This document shows, piece after piece, positions 57,130 through 64,000 of a stretch of DNA of 64,000 bases (positions within the stretch are counted from its first letter, which is position 1; every line of letters starts with the position of its first letter). Both the position numbers and the translations under genes were made by a program. The DNA comes from Marinobacter alexandrii. GTDB lineage: Bacteria > Pseudomonadota > Gammaproteobacteria > Pseudomonadales > Oleiphilaceae. The notes below the pieces were generated by a model. It was not told where the DNA came from, did not search any database, and saw only the letters and a list, made by a program, of their open reading frames with translations. The stretch lies in NCBI RefSeq assembly GCF_005871205.1, contig NZ_SWKM01000011.1, positions 744,001-808,000 on the forward strand, in the 5' to 3' direction.

Positions 57130-58338
57130 TCAAGAAACCGACGCTTGATAGGCCTCCGCATCGCGGAGGCCTTTTTCGTTGTGCCGCCAGGCCGCCAGGA
57201 AGATAACCAGGCCGATGACTGCAGTGGTTGCCCCGACGTAGCCTGTGGATGACCAGCCATACCCTGCGGTGATCGCGATCCCGGCCAGCCAGGGCCCCAG
57301 GGCATTGGCCACATTGAACGCCGCGTGGTGTGAAGCTGCAGCCAGAGTCTGCGCCCCGTGTGCAACATCCATCAGGTGTGTCTGCAGCGCAGGCCCCAAA
57401 GCGCCCATCATCGCCACCAGGAAGCAGGCAGCCATCAGCACGGGCAATGAACCGGTGGTGGAAGGAAATACCAGCAAAATACAGGCGCTCAGCAGCAGAA
57501 TCATACCCACCGCACGGAACCCCATACGGTCGAACAGCCATCCCCCTAGCAGATTGCCAATGAAGCCGCCCAGGCCAAACACGGCGAGGCCAATCGGAAT
57601 CCAGTATGGAGCGACCTCGGTGACCTCAAGCAGCGTCGGCGCAAGGTAGCTCAACACCGCGAACATGCCGGAAAAGCCGATGGCGCCGATGGCCAGTGCG
57701 AACCAGATTCCGGTCTTATTGAACGAACGGATCTCGCTAAATGAGCCCTGGCGTTTCTCGTCCGGATCCGGGGGGAGCACCGATATCACCATGGTGAGGG
57801 TGACCACCGCAATCAGCCCGACGAAAGCGTACACGTAGCGCCAGTCCAGCGATTGCCCCAACCACGCAGCTAAAGGGTTGCCCAGCAGCAGTGCCAGGGT
57901 CAGGCCCATCATCACCCTCGCCACTGCCTTGGCCCGCTGATGGACAGGAACTAGTGAGGCCGCCACCAGGGATGCAATACCAAAATAGGCCCCGTGGGGC
58001 AGGCCAGCGACAAACCGGGCGATCATCACCCCGGTGTAATCGTCGGCCATGGCGGTGGCCAGGTTGCCTACTGCGTAGAAGGCCATCAGCCAGATCAGCA
58101 GCTGTCGCCGGAAAAAGCGGGCACCGATGATCGCCAGCACTGGTGCACCGACCACCACGCCCAGTGCATAGGTGCTGATGAGATGGCCTACCTGGGGTTC
58201 TGTCACGCCCAGATCCTGGGACACGTTGGGCATCAGGCCCATGATGGCAAACTCGCCGGTGCCAATCGCAAAGCCGCCAAGGGCCAGGGCAAATTCGATC
58301 AGCAAAACCTGAAGCCGGGTCAACGATGCGCTAGTCAA
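57130..58338 (-). CDS. MFS transporter, drug/arabinose efflux type
   Basis: A 402-residue permease with twelve predicted membrane segments and the opening GGFAIGTGEFAIMGLMPNV, typical of the AraJ/YdhP-type DHA1 exporters. The MFS motif A is degenerate (VLAIIGARFFRRQLL). The last codons contain the fba terminator hairpin, since the genes converge with 2 bases between. The substrate cannot be told. Confidence 0.88.
   Translation of the reverse strand: MTSASLTRLQVLLIEFALALGGFAIGTGEFAIMGLMPNVSQDLGVTEPQVGHLISTYALGVVVGAPVLAIIGARFFRRQLLIWLMAFYAVGNLATAMADDYTGVMIARFVAGLPHGAYFGIASLVAASLVPVHQRAKAVARVMMGLTLALLLGNPLAAWLGQSLDWRYVYAFVGLIAVVTLTMVISVLPPDPDEKRQGSFSEIRSFNKTGIWFALAIGAIGFSGMFAVLSYLAPTLLEVTEVAPYWIPIGLAVFGLGGFIGNLLGGWLFDRMGFRAVGMILLLSACILLVFPSTTGSLPVLMAACFLVAMMGALGPALQTHLMDVAHGAQTLAAASHHAAFNVANALGPWLAGIAITAGYGWSSTGYVGATTAVIGLVIFLAAWRHNEKGLRDAEAYQASVS
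57151..57176 (+). terminator. Rho-independent terminator after fba
   Basis: GGCCTCCGC pairs with GCGGAGGCC over ATC, followed by TTTTT. It lies inside the 3' coding end of the convergent MFS gene. Confidence 0.9.
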
Positions 58339-58495
58339 AAGAACTCCCTGTCATAGGTAAATCGGGCGAAGCCGGTTATTGTCGCCCCAAAAGGGCGAAC
58401 CTGCCATAAGGGCTACCACAGTGATGCCCCGATTGACCTACCGCAAGTAGCACAGAGCTCCTGCTTGTATTTCTGGAATCAGCGACAACTATAGG

Positions 58496-58540
58496 TATCA
58501 GGGGTTGAGAGATATCAGGAGTAGAGAGATAACTTATAAT
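58496..58540 (+). promoter_or_regulatory. Tandem 17-bp repeats and -10 box before cbpA
   Basis: TATCAGGGGTTGAGAGA (58496-58512) and TATCAGGAGTAGAGAGA (58513-58529) are adjacent direct repeats with two mismatches, followed by TATAAT at 58535-58540, a consensus -10. No clear -35 is at the right spacing, so the repeats may bind an activator in its place. Confidence 0.5.
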
Positions 58541-58568
58541 CGATTGTTGATCGTATTTGGGGAACAAC

Positions 58569-59546
58569 ATGGACTTCAAGGACTATTACGCCGCGCTCGG
58601 TGTGAGTGAGTCTGCCTCCCCCGAGGAGATTAAAAAGGCCTACCGGAAACTGGCCAGGAAATATCATCCGGATGTCAGCAAAGAGACAAAAGCCGACGAA
58701 AAATTCAAGGATGTGGGCGAAGCCTACGAAGTGCTGAAAGATCCGGAAAAACGGGCCGAGTACGATCAGCTGCGCAAGTACGGTGCCCGGGCTGACGGAT
58801 CGTTTGAGCCACCTCCAGGCTGGCAGAGTGCCTCAGGGTTTGGTAGCGGTGGCTACACCGAGGCCGACGCCAGGGGCTTCAGTGACTTCTTTGAGGAAAT
58901 CTTCGGGGGCGGTGGCCATGGTGATGCCTTTTCAGGTCGCGGCTTCGGTGGCGCAGGCGGCGGTTATCGTCAGCAAATGCGGGGCGAAGATGTGCACGCC
59001 CGGCTCGCGCTGTTTCTGGAAGAGGTCTTCCACGGGTGCGAGAAGAAGGTGTCGTTCACCGTACACGAGGCCGATCAGCAGGGACGTTTCAGGCCCCGCC
59101 AGAAGACCCTGAATGTGAAAATCCCCGCCGGAATGCGAGATGGTCAGCACCTGCGGCTGAAAGGTCAGGGCTCACCGGGCTTTGGCGGTGGCGAGGCCGG
59201 CGATCTGCTGCTGGAAATAGAGTTGGCCCCGCACCCAACCTTTACCGTAGAGGGCCGGGATATCCTGGTCACTGTCCCCGTTGCTCCATGGGAAGCGGCA
59301 CTTGGGGCCAGTATCACGGTGCCAACCGTCGGCTCCAAGGTCAGTGTGAAAGTTCCCAAAAACTCATCCAGTGGTCGCAAGCTGAGGCTCAAGGGCAAGG
59401 GACTTCCGGGTAAGCATCCGGGTGATCAGATTGTGGTCCTGCAGATCGTGATGCCGGAGCAGCACAGCAAGGACGCTGAGCAGCTGTACCAGAAGCTGGC
59501 CGAAGCGGAAAGGCAGTTCAACCCACGCAGCAAAATGCACCTGTAA
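58569..59546 (+). CDS. cbpA: DnaJ-like co-chaperone CbpA
   Basis: A 325-residue class B J protein. The J domain (4-70) has the HPD motif in KYHPDVS, a Gly/Phe-rich stretch follows ([23 protein letters not shown] in parts), and two C-terminal substrate domains end at about 315; the zinc fingers of DnaJ are absent. CbpA works with DnaK and binds curved DNA. The ATG at 58569 has GGGGAA ahead. It is followed by its modulator cbpM after 15 bp. Confidence 0.93.
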   Translation: MDFKDYYAALGVSESASPEEIKKAYRKLARKYHPDVSKETKADEKFKDVGEAYEVLKDPEKRAEYDQLRKYGARADGSFEPPPGWQSASGFGSGGYTEADARGFSDFFEEIFGGGGHGDAFSGRGFGGAGGGYRQQMRGEDVHARLALFLEEVFHGCEKKVSFTVHEADQQGRFRPRQKTLNVKIPAGMRDGQHLRLKGQGSPGFGGGEAGDLLLEIELAPHPTFTVEGRDILVTVPVAPWEAALGASITVPTVGSKVSVKVPKNSSSGRKLRLKGKGLPGKHPGDQIVVLQIVMPEQHSKDAEQLYQKLAEAERQFNPRSKMHL

Positions 59547-59561
59547 CCAGGGAGAGGCGGC

Positions 59562-59921
59562 ATGGCCAGGAAAGATTCAGTGCTTACCGTTGATGTGGCC
59601 GATTCAGGAGTGACCTTCTCGCTCCGGGAAATGTGTGAGCGGGGTGAGTGCCACGCCGAGATGGTCCTGAAGATGGTGAGCTACGGCATCATTGAGCCGA
59701 TCGAGCCCGCAGCGTCTGACGCCGAACAGACCTGGGAATTCGATCTGGCCGCTCTGATGCGACTGCACAAAGCCATAAGACTACAGCGGGATCTGAAGCT
59801 GAACCTGCCCGGGCTGGCCATGTCGCTGGATCTCCTGGACGAAGTGGAGTCCATGCGGCGGGATATTGCCCGACTGCGACAGCAGCTGCGTCATCTCTCC
59901 CGGGATCAGGGCGGTGACTGA
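59562..59921 (+). CDS. cbpM: CbpM, MerR-like modulator of CbpA
   Basis: A 119-residue protein with the CbpM layout: a short N-terminal strand region, then a MerR-like helical bundle (FSLREMCERGECHAEMVLKMVSYGIIEP in parts) and a coiled C-terminal helix rich in Arg/Gln. CbpM binds the CbpA J domain and inhibits it. GGGAGAGG stands before the ATG. The 3' end overlaps the convergent binding-protein gene by 16 bases. Confidence 0.88.
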   Translation: MARKDSVLTVDVADSGVTFSLREMCERGECHAEMVLKMVSYGIIEPIEPAASDAEQTWEFDLAALMRLHKAIRLQRDLKLNLPGLAMSLDLLDEVESMRRDIARLRQQLRHLSRDQGGD

Positions 59922-60694
59922 GTCCCAAATATGCGCTCAATGGTTCCGTCCTCTGTCATGTCGGTGAGCACTTCGTTGAACAAAGGCAGATACGCCGTAA
60001 TCGGAGATGCCTTGGACAGACCAATGAAAAACGGAACAGATTCGAAGGGCCCCCGGTAAACCGTCAGTGCATTCCGGAGATCTGGTCGATTTTCCAGCGC
60101 TGATTCTCCGGCAACTCCATTCACCAGGAAGATATCGATACGGCCGAGGGACAGGCGCAGCATATTACTGAGAATTGATGGGGCCGAGTCGAGGGTCAGA
60201 TTGTGCTCTACGACCGCCTGATTGAATGCCTCGCCATACGTGAAACCGTCTGTGACACCAATCTTGAGTCCCTGAAAGTCCTTGAACGAGCGAAATTCCC
60301 GATCAAAGCTGCGGTCGCTCCTAGCCCAGACGAGGTTGGCATCGCGATGGACTGGAGTCAGGAAGTGAAGATACGTGGCTCGGTCGTCGTTGTGGGTGAG
60401 CAGCATAACGCCGTCGTACTGTCCCTGCTTTGCCCAGAGCAGGCAGCGTTTCCAGGGCAGCAATCGGAGTTCAAAGGCCATCCCCAGCCGATGTTCGAGT
60501 TCTTCGAACAGTTCCACGGCGATACCTGATTCAGGTTGCCTGCCGATCTCGCCTATTGTGTAAGGAGGCCAGGGGTCCTCGCAGAAACGGTAGGTGGCTC
60601 GGGTTTGGTCGGCAGAGCCGGTCGCACTCAGAACCAGCGCCAGAAGCCCCGGCGCCAAAAAGTACTTTACGAACTTCCAAGTTGTTCGTGTCAT
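59906..60694 (-). CDS. Orphan periplasmic binding protein (SBP_bac_3 type)
   Basis: A 262-residue secreted protein: signal peptide to about residue 28 (LVLSATGSA-D), then a polar amino acid-binding fold opening YRFCEDPWPPYTIG and EELEHRLGMAFELRLLPW in parts. No permease or ATPase lies nearby. Such stand-alone proteins often serve chemoreceptors or sensor proteins rather than import; the downstream receptor at 61166 is a candidate partner but this is a guess. Ligand unknown. Confidence 0.85.
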   Translation of the reverse strand: MTRTTWKFVKYFLAPGLLALVLSATGSADQTRATYRFCEDPWPPYTIGEIGRQPESGIAVELFEELEHRLGMAFELRLLPWKRCLLWAKQGQYDGVMLLTHNDDRATYLHFLTPVHRDANLVWARSDRSFDREFRSFKDFQGLKIGVTDGFTYGEAFNQAVVEHNLTLDSAPSILSNMLRLSLGRIDIFLVNGVAGESALENRPDLRNALTVYRGPFESVPFFIGLSKASPITAYLPLFNEVLTDMTEDGTIERIFGTQSPP

Positions 60695-60763
60695 CTTGTA
60701 TGCCTTTGACTACATCCCAGGCCGTCAGTATAGCGTCAGATTTTCGTGGGAAGGCATCTGGAC

Positions 60764-60937
60764 TTACTTTTTGGCCGGCAGCTTTTCGATCTCGGCGTAA
60801 ATTTTCTCAGCCTCTTCCATCAGCGTGCCGTGGGTGCGCAAGTCGCCATTGCGTTGCGCGTGTAGGGCTTTTCCCAGTTTGTCTTCATAGGCTTTCTGGA
60901 GTTTCTTTTTCGGATCGCCTTTCAAAAATCCCAGCAT
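60764..60937 (-). CDS. Small DUF6435-like protein
   Basis: A 57-residue basic protein, [20 protein letters not shown], with a helical heptad pattern and a final LPAKK. The pattern resembles small proteins annotated as DUF6435 in marine gammaproteobacteria. GAGGA lies upstream of the ATG at 60937. Function unknown. Confidence 0.75.
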   Translation of the reverse strand: MLGFLKGDPKKKLQKAYEDKLGKALHAQRNGDLRTHGTLMEEAEKIYAEIEKLPAKK

Positions 60938-61165
60938 GATGGGGTTCCTCTCAGTGCATGTTTGAAGGAGTACGGCCCGCCTGATCAAAAGTTCACTCGC
61001 GTGCACGAGCGTCGACGTGCTCACTGTTGTTACCTGCAACAAAAGCCTACATTAAAAAGCCTCCGTCTTGGTTCACGTTTTGCTACAACTAGCCGTTATG
61101 CATCGCATGGGACGCACAAGAAGAGAATGAGGGATGCTACAGCAACGGACGTCGACGGAGTCATT

Positions 61166-63106
61166 ATGACCTCAGGTTTTTTCAAGCAGCTGGTCACAAG
61201 CCGGCTATTGAGACCGGTATTTTTGATCCTGATCATCGCAGGGTTGGTGCAGGTACTGGTCAGTCAGTGGTTGATTTCGAACCAGGTCGAGCGCCTGGTA
61301 GAGACTGCAGGTTCAGCGCTCGAGGCCAGCAGTAATCAGGTTAGCGACTCCTTCGGGGAAACCCGTGAAGACGTGCGCGGTCGTCTGCAGACCATGCGGG
61401 AGAAGAGCATTGATGAACTGGCCAGTGCCCTGACCCAACAGCAAACCGAGCAACAGCAGCGGGTTTCAGACAACGTTCGTACGGCGGTCATGGCTGAGGC
61501 CCAGGGCCTGGCCAATGTGTTGGCGGCGGTTGCCGCGCCGTTAATATGGGACCGTGACATTCCCCGCCTGACCGACCTGGTTGAGCTGGCAGACGCGCGG
61601 GAGTCGGTGTTGTTTGCCATTTACTACGATCAGTACGGCAAGCGTATGACCCGTTATGTGGATCGCACTGACGACCGCGTACGCACGCTTATGGAGCAGG
61701 GCGAAGGTCGTGGTGCGGCAAATAAGGTCCTGGATGCGGCAAGCCGTGACCCCAACGTGGTGATCATCACTGCCGACATCAAGCCGCAGGGCTCGGCCAT
61801 CGGCCAACTGAAGCTGGGTTTGTCCCTTGAAGGGATCAACCAGGATCTGGCGCAGCTGGAACAGGAATTCAGCGCCACCATCAACGGCAGTATCGACGCC
61901 TCCCGCCAGACCCTGGAAGCCGAGACGGAACTGGTAAACCAGCGGTTGCAACAACAGTTGGCCGCCATGGGCGCTGATACCCAGGCGCGGATCCAGAGTA
62001 CCGTAGAGTCCCTGAACGATGAGGCTTCCAGCCTGGCGGCTAACCTTTCGATTTTGTCCATCGGCTCTATTGTCGTGCTGATCATCCTGGTTGCTGCCGT
62101 GCTCGGTGGTGGGCTCTTGCCTCGGGTACTACGGCTGAGTGCGGCAATCTGGAGTATCGCCGATGGCGAGGCCGATCTGACCCGCCGGGTCACGCTCAAA
62201 GGTAAGGACGAGCTGACTGAAATGGCGCGCGGTATGAACCAGTTCATCGCCCGGATTCAGGAATTGGTGTCCGATGTGAAAGCCTCCGCTGAATCTGCGG
62301 CCGGCCAGGCTCGGGAGCAGGGGGAGATCAGCCAGGACGCGGTTGCTGCAGTGAATCATCAGCAGCGGGAAGTGGCAGAGGTGTCCGAAACCATGGCCGC
62401 CATGTCCCAGAGTATTTCGGAAGTGGCGGACAGCATCCAGGAAGTGGCCGGCTCAGTGCAGACCATTGGTGCAGAGAGCGAGGCGACCGCCAGCATATCC
62501 CGGGATGTGCGTGAGCGCCTGGATGCCGTGGTGCGACAGGTTGAAAAGGCCGTTGAAGCCGTGAACGCTCTGAACAATCAGAGCACGGAGATTACCTCGG
62601 TACTGTCGGTGATTGGCGCAATTGCCGAACAGACCAACCTGCTGGCGCTGAATGCCGCGATTGAAGCGGCACGGGCCGGGGAATCCGGCCGCGGATTTGC
62701 GGTGGTGGCGGACGAGGTGAGAACGCTGGCCAGCCGGACCCAGGAGTCCACTACGGAAATCGAGGGCATCATCGCGCGCCTGCAACGTGGCAGCAACGAC
62801 GCAGTGTCGGTGATTGATCAGGTATCGGGACAGGTGGCCGATTCCTCAACCGAGTTCCGTAAGGCCGACGAGCACTTTGAAGAGATCAATCAGCTGCTGG
62901 GCAGCCTGCAGGAGCGGGCACTGACTATCTCCTCGGTTGCTGAGCAGGAAGGGCGTCACGCAGGCAAGGTCAGTGTCAGTGTCGACGACATTGCCCGGTC
63001 GTCCGAGACAACCGTGGAGGCCATCCACCGGTCCGACAACGCCAGTCAGAAGATTGGTGAGTTGCTGGCGGCGCTTCAGGCCAAGGCTTCCCAGTTCCGG
63101 GTTTAA
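61166..63106 (+). CDS. Methyl-accepting chemotaxis protein
   Basis: A 646-residue receptor. TM1 is near residues 15-37, a periplasmic domain of about 260 residues follows, TM2 is near 295-318, then HAMP (residues 319-375) and a signalling domain with the tip [16 protein letters not shown]. The periplasmic part includes a stretch ([19 protein letters not shown], in parts) that looks like a PAS/Cache-like sensor. The ATG at 61166 has GGAG 7 nt before. Ligand unknown. A terminator follows. Confidence 0.88.
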   Translation: MTSGFFKQLVTSRLLRPVFLILIIAGLVQVLVSQWLISNQVERLVETAGSALEASSNQVSDSFGETREDVRGRLQTMREKSIDELASALTQQQTEQQQRVSDNVRTAVMAEAQGLANVLAAVAAPLIWDRDIPRLTDLVELADARESVLFAIYYDQYGKRMTRYVDRTDDRVRTLMEQGEGRGAANKVLDAASRDPNVVIITADIKPQGSAIGQLKLGLSLEGINQDLAQLEQEFSATINGSIDASRQTLEAETELVNQRLQQQLAAMGADTQARIQSTVESLNDEASSLAANLSILSIGSIVVLIILVAAVLGGGLLPRVLRLSAAIWSIADGEADLTRRVTLKGKDELTEMARGMNQFIARIQELVSDVKASAESAAGQAREQGEISQDAVAAVNHQQREVAEVSETMAAMSQSISEVADSIQEVAGSVQTIGAESEATASISRDVRERLDAVVRQVEKAVEAVNALNNQSTEITSVLSVIGAIAEQTNLLALNAAIEAARAGESGRGFAVVADEVRTLASRTQESTTEIEGIIARLQRGSNDAVSVIDQVSGQVADSSTEFRKADEHFEEINQLLGSLQERALTISSVAEQEGRHAGKVSVSVDDIARSSETTVEAIHRSDNASQKIGELLAALQAKASQFRV

Positions 63107-63128
63107 CTCGGGCAGGGTGAATAAGATC

Positions 63129-63150
63129 GGGCACCTTCGGGTGCCCGTTT
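63129..63150 (+). terminator. Rho-independent terminator
   Basis: GGGCACC-TTCG-GGTGCCC is a perfect 7-bp stem with a stable TTCG tetraloop, followed by GTTTCTG. It lies between the chemoreceptor and the convergent monooxygenase gene. Confidence 0.85.
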
Positions 63151-63153
63151 CTG

Positions 63154-64000
63154 TTATTGGCTCAGTCGCAAATGGGCTTTGGCATATTCCGCTTCCAGGC
63201 GATTAACCAGGGTTTGCACACTGACCACATCGTGAATCTGGCTCACGCCCTGGCCGGCAGACCACACTGTTTTCCAGGCCTTGGCTTCGTCGCTCACCGG
63301 TTTCAGCTTTTCGCCATAATCGATCTCACCGGCCTGGTTCAGTTTATCCATCGGGTAACCGGCGGCTTCCAGGCTCTGGCGCATAAAGTTGGCGGGAATG
63401 CCCGAGACCACCGGGGTGTGGATGATGTCAGCGGACACCGCCTCAATGATCATGTTGCGGTACGCCTCCTCGGCCCGGGACTCGTCAGTATTGATGAATC
63501 GGGTGCCCAGGTACGCCAGATCGGCACCCATGGCTTGCGCCGCCAGCAGATCCTCACCGTGAGACAGGCCGCCGGCTAACAGAATGATGCCCTCGAACAC
63601 CTCGCGAATTTCATGCACCAGCACAAACGGGTTGATGGTTCCGGCATGGCCACCGGCCCCGGCGGCCACCGCAATAATGCCGTCGACGCCGGCCTCGGCC
63701 GCCTTGCGGGCATGGTGTTGGTTGGTAACATCGTGGAACACCAGCCCACCGTAACTGTGGACCGCATCCACCACCTGGCTGGCGGCCCCCAGGGAAGTGA
63801 TCACGATGGGCACCTGGTGCTTCACGCACAATTCCAGGTCTGCCTGCCAGCGTGGGTTGGTGCGATGCACAATCAGGTTGACGGCATACGGGGCTACCTG
63901 TGCCGACGGGTTTTGCTGGCGGAAACTGTCGAGCTCACTGTTCATCTGCTCCAGCCAGCTTTCGAAACCTTCACTGGTGCGCTGATTCAGGGCCGGGAAA
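63154..64000 (-). CDS. Nitronate monooxygenase-like (2-nitropropane dioxygenase family), 5' end outside window
   Basis: About 282 residues of an FMN TIM-barrel enzyme, open to the window edge. The conserved stretches AVNLIVHRTN, HDVTNQHHARKAAEAGVDGIIAVAAGAGGHAG in parts, and ILLAGGLSHGEDLLAAQAMGADLAYLGTRF match nitronate monooxygenases or enoyl-ACP reductase II relatives. The N-terminal part with the rest of the FMN site lies beyond base 64000. Members oxidise nitronates; the actual substrate is unknown. Confidence 0.85.
   Translation of the reverse strand, partial: FPALNQRTSEGFESWLEQMNSELDSFRQQNPSAQVAPYAVNLIVHRTNPRWQADLELCVKHQVPIVITSLGAASQVVDAVHSYGGLVFHDVTNQHHARKAAEAGVDGIIAVAAGAGGHAGTINPFVLVHEIREVFEGIILLAGGLSHGEDLLAAQAMGADLAYLGTRFINTDESRAEEAYRNMIIEAVSADIIHTPVVSGIPANFMRQSLEAAGYPMDKLNQAGEIDYGEKLKPVSDEAKAWKTVWSAGQGVSQIHDVVSVQTLVNRLEAEYAKAHLRLSQ

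Noticed and set aside
58380..58405. TCGCCC/GGGCGA inverted repeat between the MFS and cbpA genes
   Set aside because: Short and imperfect, with no T run or match to other repeats.

Overview
The window is a dense stretch of a gammaproteobacterial chromosome, most likely Marinobacter or a close marine relative. The best marker is the acyltransferase at 26231-27673, whose sequence closely resembles, from memory, the Marinobacter wax ester synthase WS2. The Pseudomonas-like desT/desC/desB layout, the prkA-yeaH-spoVR set and a gts-type sugar transporter fit this. I saw no rRNA, tRNA, insertion sequence, prophage or CRISPR array. About 54 protein genes are supported. Both ends cut a gene: a cytochrome c at the left and a nitronate monooxygenase-like gene at the right.

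Layout. 0-9 kb: cytochrome c end, a voltage-gated cation channel with an acidic selectivity filter, an unassigned transporter, an EVE protein, a hemolysin III/PAQR protein, an AEC carrier, a MerR-controlled CDF metal exporter, a Met-rich periplasmic protein behind a perfect FNR/Anr box, a deleted photolyase relic, and SCO/CtaG oxidase assembly factors. 9-19 kb: a tandem-duplicated HAD protein, then a two-component system and sugar ABC transporter (gts type), then an Fe-S photolyase. 19-28 kb: a NIT-domain chemoreceptor, moaA divergent from nsrR, the desB-desC/desT desaturase locus and the wax ester synthase. 28-34 kb: lrgAB and prkA-yeaH-spoVR. 34-46 kb: housekeeping genes (tpm, 2-hydroxyacid dehydrogenase, FadL-like porin, YihY, HDOD, DUF445, rsmE, bioA) and a polar amino acid ABC transporter. 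46-51 kb: the SAM cycle (metF, ahcY, metK) with a SahR-like ArsR-methyltransferase fusion. 51-57 kb: tkt-epd-pgk-fba. 57-64 kb: an MFS exporter, cbpA-cbpM, an orphan binding protein, a small DUF6435-like protein and a chemoreceptor.

Genes working together. The desaturase locus has inverted repeats of the DesT/FabR type. A perfect copy of the same kind lies in the promoter of the distant hemolysin III gene, which suggests one membrane-lipid regulon. The SAM-cycle cluster has matching 20-bp palindromes before sahR and before metK. Carbon enters through the gts importer and passes through the tkt-epd-pgk-fba run.

The most unusual signal is two intergenic elements at 41141-41246 and 55888-55995. 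Each has a 26-27 bp perfect outer stem whose sequence is unique to that copy, around a conserved 54-nt core. Each core can form two small hairpins with GGA in the loop, and both cores point the same way relative to transcription. A third perfect inverted repeat (28 bp arms, different loop) is at 34074-34150. All three follow the 3' end of a gene.
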